Positions 56,864 to 64,000 of a DNA stretch of 64,000 bases are shown piece by piece. Position 1 is the stretch's first letter. Each line of letters opens with the position of its first letter. The translations under genes and the position numbers were made by a program. The DNA is from Ruminococcus bovis. GTDB taxonomy: Bacteria; Bacillota; Clostridia; Oscillospirales; Acutalibacteraceae. The notes beneath the pieces were generated by a model. That model saw only the letters and a list, made by a program, of their open reading frames with translations, was not told the origin of the DNA and ran no database searches. The stretch lies in contig NZ_CP039381.1 of NCBI RefSeq assembly GCF_005601135.1, positions 1-64,000 of the forward strand, written 5' to 3'.

Positions 56864-57952
56864 TTAGTCTAGGTAATCTTTTAGAATTTTACTTCTTGAA
56901 GGGTGTCTTAGCTTTCTAAGAGCCTTTGCTTCAATCTGACGAATTCTCTCACGAGTAACATTGAATTCCTTACCTACTTCTTCAAGTGTACGACTTCTGC
57001 CGTCTTCAAGGCCAAAACGAAGTCTTAGAACCTTTTCTTCTCTTGGAGTTAGAGTATCAAGAACTTCATTTAGCTGTTCACGAAGTAATGTATGAGATGC
57101 TGCATCAGCAGGTGCAGGAGCATCATCATCAGGAATAAAGTCACCTAGGTGAGAATCTTCTTCTTCACCGATAGGTGTTTCCAGAGATACAGGTTCTTGA
57201 GCAACACGCATAATATCTCTAACCTTATCTACAGGCATATCAATTTCTGATGCGATTTCATCAGCAGTTGGTTCGTGACCATTCTGGTGAAGTAGCTGAG
57301 AAGAAACTTTCTTAACTTTGTTAATAGTTTCAACCATATGAACAGGAATACGGATTGTTCTGCCTTGGTCGGCAATAGCTCTTGTGATAGCCTGTCTAAT
57401 CCACCATGTAGCATATGTTGAGAACTTAAAGCCCTTTGTATAGTCGAACTTATCAACAGCCTTTAACAGACCTAAGTTACCTTCCTGAATAAGATCTAGG
57501 AATAGCATACCTCTGCCTAAGTAACGCTTAGCAATAGAAACAACAAGTCTAAGGTTTGCTTGACATAGTCTTTTCTTAGCTTCTGTATTACCATCAGAAA
57601 TTTTAATAGCAAGGTCAATTTCTTCTTCAGGAGAAAGTAGTGGAACTCTACCGATTTCCTTTAGATATACCTTTACTGGGTCATCAATTGCAACTCTTTC
57701 TGCTGCAATTTCGTCACCTTTGCTGGATGATTTTGATGCTACAATTTCAATATCTGACAAATCAACACTATTGTCTTCAATGATTTCGATACCCTGTGCT
57801 TCTAAACCATCATATAGTTTTTCCAGTTGTTCCGGTGAAAATTCAATTTCACCGATAGCATCAAGGATTTCTTGGTTTGAAAGGCTTCCCTTTTGTTTGC
57901 CTTGTTCAAGTAAATCTTTGATTACTGTTCTCTTATCAACCTGTCCACTCAT
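56864..57952 (-). CDS. rpoD: Primary sigma factor RpoD/SigA
   Basis: Region 1.1 ([22 protein letters not shown]), region 1.2 ([21 protein letters not shown]), region 2 ([36 protein letters not shown]), region 3, and region 4 ([47 protein letters not shown]). 362 residues. Downstream of dnaG by 12 bases, the classic macromolecular synthesis operon. Confidence 0.97.
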   Translation of the reverse strand: MSGQVDKRTVIKDLLEQGKQKGSLSNQEILDAIGEIEFSPEQLEKLYDGLEAQGIEIIEDNSVDLSDIEIVASKSSSKGDEIAAERVAIDDPVKVYLKEIGRVPLLSPEEEIDLAIKISDGNTEAKKRLCQANLRLVVSIAKRYLGRGMLFLDLIQEGNLGLLKAVDKFDYTKGFKFSTYATWWIRQAITRAIADQGRTIRIPVHMVETINKVKKVSSQLLHQNGHEPTADEIASEIDMPVDKVRDIMRVAQEPVSLETPIGEEEDSHLGDFIPDDDAPAPADAASHTLLREQLNEVLDTLTPREEKVLRLRFGLEDGRSRTLEEVGKEFNVTRERIRQIEAKALRKLRHPSRSKILKDYLD

Positions 57953-57964
57953 ATATATCTCTCC

Positions 57965-59734
57965 TTATTCTCGTTTCTTCTTCAGATTATTAATCTGCTG
58001 ACTAAACTCATCAAGTGATGTGTTTGCGATTTGTTCCTTTGACAACTTACCCTTTTCCTCAAAGATAACACTTATGTACTCATCCAGAGCTTGTTGAGTA
58101 GGATTTTTGTCTATTGTTTTATTGACAATAGAATAGATTTTATTTATTTCATCAGAAGTAAAATCCTCATTTAGAGAAGTTAGTGGCTCATAACCACCCT
58201 CAATTCTGTTGACAAAATAACCATAAAGTTTTTTGTTAAAATCTGTGACAAATGAATCATTAGGCACTCTTGAATAAATATACTGTTCAACCTCAGGATG
58301 ATTAACCATATATGATAATAACATTTCTTCGGCAATAGTTGCCCTTGGCTTATCCTTATGTTGCAAGTTTATTTTGTCTTCTCTGCCTGAAAGATTAGTT
58401 CTGATTTTTCTAAACTCTTCTTTTCTATTGCTATATTTAATTTTACTTCTAACTCTCTTTAGAGAATTAGAAATTGACTCTGTATGAACACCTGTTTCAT
58501 CAGCTAACTTAGAGCTATAAACATCTCGTTCTACATCATCATCTATTTTAGCAATTATATTAATTGCTTCATTGACATATTTAACTCTTTGGTCTGCCAG
58601 TTTTAGGTCATATTTCTTTCTCACTTTTGATAGCTGATACTCAACATCATTGAAGCTACCATTCACCAAATTATAGAAAGCAGCACCACCGTTATCACCA
58701 TGTTTTCTGATAAATTCATCAGGATCTTTGCCGTCAGGAACTGTAAGGACTCTTATGTTAAGTCCTGTTCTTCTGAGAATTCCAATGGCTCTTTGGGTTG
58801 CTTTTTGACCTGCTTCATCGGCATCATAACAAATGATAACATCATCGGCATAACGCTTCATAACTGATGCTTGTTGACTTGTTAATGCAGTACCTAAAGT
58901 AGCAACTGCATTCTGAAAACCGGCTTGGTTTACTGCAATAACATCCATATAACCCTCACACAAAATAAGGGTTCTGTCCTGATTTTTCTTAGCATTATTT
59001 AGTGAAAATAAATTATTACTTTTACTAAATACAGGTGTATCACTTGTGTTTAGGTATTTAGGCTTTTGGTCAGTCATAATTCTACCACCAAAGGCAATTA
59101 CATTTCCCCTTACATCTATAATAGGAAACATAACTCGGTTATAGAATCTATCATTTGTACCGTTACCACTTTTGTTCTTATAAACAAGGTTTGCACTTAT
59201 AAGTTCATTATCCTTAAAACCTTTTTTCCTCAGATAATTTGAAAGTGCAAAGTGGTCATTTGGAGCAAAACCTAAACCAAAATGTCTAATAGTCTTATCA
59301 GTTAATCCTCTGCTATGAAGATAATCTAAGCCTTCCTTACCTAAAGGACTGTAAAGACACCTATGGAAAAATCTTGCAGTTTCTCTATTTGCCTCATAAA
59401 TTCTTTTCTTAAGGTTAGCCATAGAATCATCATAATTACTTTCTTCAGGCATATTAAGTCCTGCTCTTTCGGCTAAGAATTTAACTGCCTCAATGTAATC
59501 AAGATTTTCTATCCTCATGGTAAAGGTAATTACATCACCACCTGCACCACAACCAAAACAGTAAAAAGAATTGTTTTCGGTATAAATATTAAAAGATGGT
59601 GTTTTTTCGCCATGGAAAGGACAAAGTCCTACCATATTCCTACCCTTACGCTTTAGAGAAATATAATTTGATGCAAGTTCTGTAAGGTCACTACGCATTT
59701 TTAGTTCTTGCAAAAAGCTTTCCGGTAATGGCAA
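57965..59734 (-). CDS. dnaG: DNA primase
   Basis: Zinc-binding CPFHGEKTPSFNIYTENNSFYCFGCGAGG, TOPRIM core ILCEGYMDVIAVNQAGFQNAVATLGTALT with ICYDADEAGQKAT, and a C-terminal helicase-binding part. 589 residues. Start is TTG (MPLPESFLQEL), five bases after AAGGAGTG. No frame breaks, unlike genes at the left of the window. Confidence 0.95.
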   Translation of the reverse strand: MPLPESFLQELKMRSDLTELASNYISLKRKGRNMVGLCPFHGEKTPSFNIYTENNSFYCFGCGAGGDVITFTMRIENLDYIEAVKFLAERAGLNMPEESNYDDSMANLKKRIYEANRETARFFHRCLYSPLGKEGLDYLHSRGLTDKTIRHFGLGFAPNDHFALSNYLRKKGFKDNELISANLVYKNKSGNGTNDRFYNRVMFPIIDVRGNVIAFGGRIMTDQKPKYLNTSDTPVFSKSNNLFSLNNAKKNQDRTLILCEGYMDVIAVNQAGFQNAVATLGTALTSQQASVMKRYADDVIICYDADEAGQKATQRAIGILRRTGLNIRVLTVPDGKDPDEFIRKHGDNGGAAFYNLVNGSFNDVEYQLSKVRKKYDLKLADQRVKYVNEAINIIAKIDDDVERDVYSSKLADETGVHTESISNSLKRVRSKIKYSNRKEEFRKIRTNLSGREDKINLQHKDKPRATIAEEMLLSYMVNHPEVEQYIYSRVPNDSFVTDFNKKLYGYFVNRIEGGYEPLTSLNEDFTSDEINKIYSIVNKTIDKNPTQQALDEYISVIFEEKGKLSKEQIANTSLDEFSQQINNLKKKRE

Positions 59735-59863
59735 AATAACACTCCTTTCAATAGTTGTAAAACCTACACTATTATATACAACAAAATTTATATTATTCCT
59801 TTATTTTTTCAAAATTTTTAAAAATATTTTTGAAAAAACAGATTATATTAGATAAATATGTTG

Positions 59864-60487
59864 TTACATAGGAAAATAATCTTCATTAACAACTTCTACT
59901 TCTATCTTTCCATTTGTTGCATCAGCAAGTTTTTTGTTAAAAAATCCAAGTTCATTTATTGGAATATGAAAACTGATAATAACATTTTCTAAAAAGTTTG
60001 AGTCATCAATAATACCACCACATTCCGGAATAAGACCGGAAAGTTTTCCGTAAAAATCGTAACTCAAAGTAACAGAACAATTATAGCATTTTTCCATACG
60101 AAGAATCTTGGAGGCATCAAGTGCAATCTTTGCACCATGACTATATGCTCTGACAAGTCCACCAGCACCAAGCATAATACCACCAAAATAACGAGTAACC
60201 ACTATTACAGTATTTACCACATTATTTTTGTTAAGTACATCAAGGACAGGCACACCGGCAGTACCCTGAGGTTCTCCGTCATCAGAATAACGCTTAATAA
60301 AATCATTCTTTAGGCTATATGCATAAACATTATGAGTAGCATCATAATGCTTCTTACGCTTTTCGTTAATAAAATCAATAGCTTCTTGTTCTGTTGAAAT
60401 AGGTTTACAATAGCCTATAAAACGGCTGTGTTTCTCAACAAACTCAGCTTGATTTTCTTCTTTTGTAGTATAATAAAAATCTTCCAT
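59864..60487 (-). CDS. yigZ: YigZ/IMPACT-family protein
   Basis: 207 residues: FVEKHSRFIGYCKPISTEQEAIDF, HNVYAYSL, SDDGEPQGTAGVPVLDVL, VTRYFGGIMLGAGGLVRAYS are the family hallmarks. The C-terminal DUF1949 part follows. Related to eukaryotic IMPACT; bacterial function unclear, perhaps translation-linked. Confidence 0.93.
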   Translation of the reverse strand: MEDFYYTTKEENQAEFVEKHSRFIGYCKPISTEQEAIDFINEKRKKHYDATHNVYAYSLKNDFIKRYSDDGEPQGTAGVPVLDVLNKNNVVNTVIVVTRYFGGIMLGAGGLVRAYSHGAKIALDASKILRMEKCYNCSVTLSYDFYGKLSGLIPECGGIIDDSNFLENVIISFHIPINELGFFNKKLADATNGKIEVEVVNEDYFPM

Positions 60488-60502
60488 AACAATTAAAAAA
60501 AC

Positions 60503-60528
60503 AGGCGGTACACTAAATGTACCGCCTC
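60503..60528 (-). terminator. Terminator of rpmE
   Basis: AGGCGGTACA / TGTACCGCCT stem, then a run of T on the minus strand, just before yigZ. Confidence 0.92.
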
Positions 60529-60541
60529 AACAATTACAAAA

Positions 60542-60742
60542 TTATTTCATACCAAAACGCTTCTTAAATCTATCAACACGTCCGCCGGTATCAACGAGCT
60601 TCTGCTTACCTGTAAAGAAAGGATGGCACTTTGAACAAATTTCAACTCTGATATTTTCCTTTGTTGAACCTGTTTCGATTACATTACCACAAGCACAAGT
60701 AATTGTTGTCTGCTTATAATCTGGATGGATACTTTCCTTCAT
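60542..60742 (-). CDS. rpmE: Ribosomal protein bL31
   Basis: 66 residues, zinc-binding type: [14 protein letters not shown] and [26 protein letters not shown]. Monocistronic with a strong terminator. RBS GAGGTG. Confidence 0.96.
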   Translation of the reverse strand: MKESIHPDYKQTTITCACGNVIETGSTKENIRVEICSKCHPFFTGKQKLVDTGGRVDRFKKRFGMK

Positions 60743-60833
60743 TTCATTTCACCTCTTTCGCTGAAACCGTAAATAACAGTTTAGATTATACAACATAAAT
60801 CCTGAAAATGCAAGTGTTTTTTCAAAAAAATTT

Positions 60834-61661
60834 TTAACTTTCTAAATAATCAATTAAAGTATTGAAATTTAGACCAAGTTTTCTGGCTAAAAGAGAATTG
60901 TTTTTGCCAACATATCTCCATAAAGTATAGTCAGAGTCCATTGCAGTTACCTGCTCATTTTCTTTAGTATATCTTTGAATAAAGCCATACTCTGCACCGT
61001 ACTTAATTAACCATTGATAAGCCTTAGTTTTGTTGAAAGTACTTCTCTTTTCGCTATCAAATTCAACAGAAAGTCCAAGTTGTCTTTCGCTATTGCCACT
61101 ATCAGCAATTCTTCTATTGGCAATTGACTCGGCTTTTGTTTGGGTATATTTGCCTGTGTTAAGCAAAGTATTTACATATCCACTATAGAGAGTATGTTGG
61201 TCATCATATGAAACATAACCTCTCCTAATCTTTAGGTCAACACCATCTTTCTTAGCAGCATTTACCATTTTGTTTAGTGAATCGTAAATCATTGTACTAA
61301 CCTTTACACCACCAAAATCTTTTGTTGTTGGTACATAGTTTCTTTCCAATGGGTCAGCAACACTAACAATTTTGTATAAAGTCTTTTGTTGTTCCTTTGA
61401 GATATAGTCATCGTTGGATTTCACCACAGTTTCCTCACCTTTTGATGAGGAAACATAGGCATAGTAACTTAGGAATGAACCTAAGGCTAAAATCACAACC
61501 ATAACGATAGGTAAAACATAGAACAAAATATTAATTGCATTTCCCTTTTTCCTAGGGGTATTATCTCCATAAACATAGTGTTTATCTTTTCCGGTATAAA
61601 AGCCTTCCGGCTTTGTACTGCCACCATGTCTTCCTTTGGATTTATCTTGCAAGATTTTCAC
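60834..61661 (-). CDS. VanY-like protein lacking catalytic residues
   Basis: 275 residues: basic cytoplasmic N-terminus, one membrane helix (about 45-67), then a domain of the D-Ala-D-Ala carboxypeptidase VanY type (RRGYVSYDDQHTLYSGYVN). In active enzymes SxHxxGxAxD binds zinc; here it reads SERQLGLSVE, with Arg193 for His and Glu200 for Asp. The EPWHxRYVG catalytic motif reads DYTLWRYVG. The fold is kept but zinc and catalysis are probably lost. It lies 12 bases after thrS and is likely co-transcribed. Confidence 0.8.
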   Translation of the reverse strand: MKILQDKSKGRHGGSTKPEGFYTGKDKHYVYGDNTPRKKGNAINILFYVLPIVMVVILALGSFLSYYAYVSSSKGEETVVKSNDDYISKEQQKTLYKIVSVADPLERNYVPTTKDFGGVKVSTMIYDSLNKMVNAAKKDGVDLKIRRGYVSYDDQHTLYSGYVNTLLNTGKYTQTKAESIANRRIADSGNSERQLGLSVEFDSEKRSTFNKTKAYQWLIKYGAEYGFIQRYTKENEQVTAMDSDYTLWRYVGKNNSLLARKLGLNFNTLIDYLES

Positions 61662-61673
61662 CTCGTAAAATTA

Positions 61674-63614
61674 TTACTTAATTTCTTTTGTATTGATTTC
61701 TTCAAGTGCATCTGTTAAGAACTTTTCAACACTCATTGAACCAAGGTCACCTTGTTTACGATGACGAACAGAAATACAGTTGTTTTCAATATCCTTATCA
61801 CCAACAAGAATCATATAAGGAATCTTCTCTAACTGTGCTGAACGAATCTTGTAACCAATCTTTTCTGAACGGTCATCAACTTCGCATCTGATGCCCTTTG
61901 CTTCTAGCTGTTTCTTAACTTCATAAATGTAGTCAAGATGTCTGTCGGCAATTGGTAAAAGTTTTACCTGAACAGGTGCTAACCATAGTGGGAATGCACC
62001 GGCATATTTTTCGATTAATAGTGCTAATGTTCTTTCGTAGCAACCTACAGATGTACGGTGAATAATATAAGGGTTCTTCTTCTGACCATCCTTATCAACA
62101 TATTCCATACCAAACTTTTCAGCTAAGAACTGGTCAATCTGGATTGTGATTAGAGTATCTTCCTTACCAAATACATTCTTAATCTGTACATCAAGCTTTG
62201 GACCATAGAAAGCAGCTTCACCTTTACCTACTGAATAAGGAATTTCCAGGTCATCAAGGATCTTCTTCATAACACCCTGTGCTTCATCCCAATCTTCAGC
62301 AGTACCAATATACTTTTCTGTATTTTCAGGATCCCACTGTGAGAAACGATAAGAAACATCTTCATATAGACCTAGTGTCTTTAGTGTATATTTAACTAAG
62401 TCTAGGCACTGAGCAAATTCATCTTCAAGCTGATCAGGTGTACACATTAAGTGACCTTCAGAAATTGTAAACTGTCTTACACGAATTAGACCATGCATTT
62501 CGCCTGATGCTTCATTTCTAAATAGAGTTGAAGTTTCTGACAATCTCATAGGTAGGTCACGATATGAACGCTGTCTGTTTAGGAATACTTGATACTGGAA
62601 AGGACAAGTCATTGGACGAAGTGCAAATACTTCATCATCCTTTTCTTCATCACCAAGAACAAACATACCGTCTTTGTAATGGTCCCAGTGACCTGAGATT
62701 TTGTATAGATCAGACTTTGCCATTAAAGGTGTCTTTGTTAACTGCCAACCACGCTTTGCTTCTTCGTCTTCAATCCATCTCTGTAAAATCTGAATAATCT
62801 TTGCACCCTTAGGTAGAAGTACAGGTAAACCCTGACCGATACAATCAACTGTTGTAAATAGTTCAAGTTCACGACCTAGCTTGTTGTGGTCTCTTGACTT
62901 TGCTTCTTCCATCATTTCCAGGTATTCATCAAGCATTGATGCCTTAGGGAAAGCTATACCATAAACTCTGCATAGCTGATGGTTGTTTGAGTCACCTCTC
63001 CAATAAGCACCTGTACAGTTTGTTAAAGCAACAGCCTTTAGAACTGATACATCCATTAGGTGAGGACCTGCACATAGGTCAATAAATTCATCCTGCTGAT
63101 AGAAAGAAATAGGTTCGTTCTTATCGGCATGTTCCTTACAAAGTTCTACCTTATAAGGTTCATTCATTTCTTCTAACTTTTTGATTGCATCTTGTGGAGA
63201 AAGTTCAAACTTTTCAAGTTTGATTTTGCTCTTAACAATCTTCTTCATTTCAGCAGTAATCTTGTCTAGGTCTTCCTGTGAGAATGGTTTTTCCACATCA
63301 AAGTCATAGTAGAAGCCTGTGTCAATTGCAGGACCGATTGCACACTTTGCATTTGGATAAAGTCTTTTAACTGCTTGAGCAAGTACATGAGAAGCAGTAT
63401 GCCAAAATGCTTTCTTGCCATCCGGATCATCAAAAGTTAAAAAGTCTAAAGTACAATCATTATTAATTGGGGTACGAAGGTCATAAACCTCACCATCTAT
63501 CTTACAAGCACAAACTTGCTTAAAAAAGCCTCCTCCGAAACCTTTTACAATTTCGTATGGTGTTGTGCCATTTTCAAATTCCTTAACGTCATTTCTTAGT
63601 TTTACACTAACCAT
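61674..63614 (-). CDS. thrS: Threonyl-tRNA synthetase
   Basis: N-terminal TGS and editing domains (FWHTASHVLAQAVKRLYPNA; CAGPHL), class II core (MTCPFQYQVF, RLSETSTLFRNEASGEMHGLIRVRQF, RTSVGCYERTLALLIEKYAG) and anticodon-binding C-terminus. About 646 residues. The ATG at 63614 (MVSVKLRND) follows AAAGGAG; the open frame upstream is T-box leader. Confidence 0.96.
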   Translation of the reverse strand: MVSVKLRNDVKEFENGTTPYEIVKGFGGGFFKQVCACKIDGEVYDLRTPINNDCTLDFLTFDDPDGKKAFWHTASHVLAQAVKRLYPNAKCAIGPAIDTGFYYDFDVEKPFSQEDLDKITAEMKKIVKSKIKLEKFELSPQDAIKKLEEMNEPYKVELCKEHADKNEPISFYQQDEFIDLCAGPHLMDVSVLKAVALTNCTGAYWRGDSNNHQLCRVYGIAFPKASMLDEYLEMMEEAKSRDHNKLGRELELFTTVDCIGQGLPVLLPKGAKIIQILQRWIEDEEAKRGWQLTKTPLMAKSDLYKISGHWDHYKDGMFVLGDEEKDDEVFALRPMTCPFQYQVFLNRQRSYRDLPMRLSETSTLFRNEASGEMHGLIRVRQFTISEGHLMCTPDQLEDEFAQCLDLVKYTLKTLGLYEDVSYRFSQWDPENTEKYIGTAEDWDEAQGVMKKILDDLEIPYSVGKGEAAFYGPKLDVQIKNVFGKEDTLITIQIDQFLAEKFGMEYVDKDGQKKNPYIIHRTSVGCYERTLALLIEKYAGAFPLWLAPVQVKLLPIADRHLDYIYEVKKQLEAKGIRCEVDDRSEKIGYKIRSAQLEKIPYMILVGDKDIENNCISVRHRKQGDLGSMSVEKFLTDALEEINTKEIK

Positions 63615-63641
63615 ATTGATTTCTCCTTTGTATAAAAATAA

Positions 63642-63870
63642 AAGCCCCAATATTCTATAAAAGAATATTGGGACGATATAAACTAAATCGTGGTTCCACC
63701 CAAGTTCGGTATAAAAACCCTCATTTACCTTTAACGGAGTTAACCGGTATGTCATTTCCTACATACACTCAAAGGTAGTAACTAAAAGCTCCTAAATATT
63801 TTGCCTTACAGCTAATAAGCAAAACTCTCTTGATTCGGTGGCTAATAATCGTGTCCTTCTCAACGCTTTA
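63642..63870 (-). promoter_or_regulatory. T-box riboswitch of thrS
   Basis: The T-box core GGGTGGAACCACG lies at 63689-63701 (minus strand), followed by a terminator (CCCAATATTCTT / AAGAATATTGGGG, T-rich tail, 63642-63672). Upstream stem I region has ACT and ACC triplets (AGTTACTACCTTTG) suitable as Thr specifier. Uncharged tRNA-Thr would allow readthrough. Confidence 0.9.
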
Positions 63871-63875
63871 GATTT

Positions 63876-63904
63876 ATATTATCACTTTAATTTTCTATTG
63901 TCAA
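63876..63904 (-). promoter_or_regulatory. Promoter of thrS
   Basis: Minus strand: TTGACA, 17 bases, TAATAT. Confidence 0.88.
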
Positions 63905-63913
63905 TTACTATTT

Positions 63914-64000
63914 TTAATTTTCTTCATCTTCCGGAGATAAATCTTTATCATTTTTACCGGAAGTGATTTCCAGAATAAGTCTATCTACATTAGAAATTTT
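63914..64000 (-). CDS. C-terminal end of an unknown gene, cut by window edge
   Basis: 28 codons reading ISNVDRLILEITSGKNDK and an acidic end SPEDEEN before the stop at 63914. Too short to identify. It stops ten bases before the thrS promoter. Confidence 0.5.
   Translation of the reverse strand, partial: KISNVDRLILEITSGKNDKDLSPEDEEN

Overview
The window comes from a low-GC Gram-positive bacterium of the class Clostridia. Several signs point to the Ruminococcaceae, and to Ruminococcus bromii or a close relative in particular: AT-rich spacers, B. subtilis-like core operons, spoIIM, T-box and LexA-type control, and two tandem type I pullulanases, one of which carries a dockerin, as in the starch-degrading amylosome. 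The genus is inferred from gene content, not from a marker gene alignment.

Layout. 0-5 kb (minus): a housekeeping operon yicC-remA-gmk-rpoZ-priA-def-fmt. 5-12.6 kb: yebC, a membrane-anchored unknown, phosphoglucomutase, a MATE transporter, and a LexA-box dinB operon with two small unknown genes. 12.6-20.2 kb (minus): a long gene string DUF5685 / Cys-rich DnaJ / membrane protein / SH3-lysozyme / proC / spoIIM / two membrane proteins. 20.4-22.9 kb: an ammonium module amtB-HAD-PII with a terminator-like leader at the start of the transcript. 23-27.7 kb: a Cys-rich, probably spore-associated protein, pcrA, a lipoprotein and tRNA-Gln. 27.86-28.07 kb: an unidentified tandem structured RNA ahead of an Rrf2 regulator, then a trans-sulfuration enzyme. 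30-37 kb: a DUF975-CmpB fusion, an IS481-like element, a phosphoesterase, and dnaD with a helicase loader. 37-44 kb: tRNA-Gly, apgM, prfB, a RING/zinc-ribbon membrane protein, galU, ASCH and PHP genes. 44.3-45.5 kb: a second IS copy, then ACT and PFL-family genes. 47-49 kb: a membrane/cytidylate-kinase-like fusion with a MarR regulator. 49.3-55.4 kb: the two pullulanases. 55.5-64 kb: eno, rpoD-dnaG, yigZ, rpmE, a VanY-like pseudoenzyme and T-box-controlled thrS.

How the genes fit together. The pullulanases debranch starch outside the cell, while phosphoglucomutase, GalU, phosphoglycerate mutase and enolase handle the resulting sugar phosphates inside it. AmtB and PII handle ammonium. SpoIIM and a putative sigma-K gene indicate endospore formation.

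Data quality. About a dozen genes in the first 18 kb, including the essential priA and def, are broken by small deletions that mostly lie in short homopolymers, while the remaining 46 kb is almost free of them. This looks like local consensus error rather than gene decay. Such genes are annotated at full length with the frame break noted.

Most interesting signals: the tandem covarying RNA motif (27.86-28.07 kb), two copies of one IS each flanked by a perfect 26-bp target duplication, three hairpins that bury ribosome binding sites (spoIIM, the spore-type gene, eno), the amtB leader hairpin, and the DUF5685/Cys-rich DnaJ gene string.
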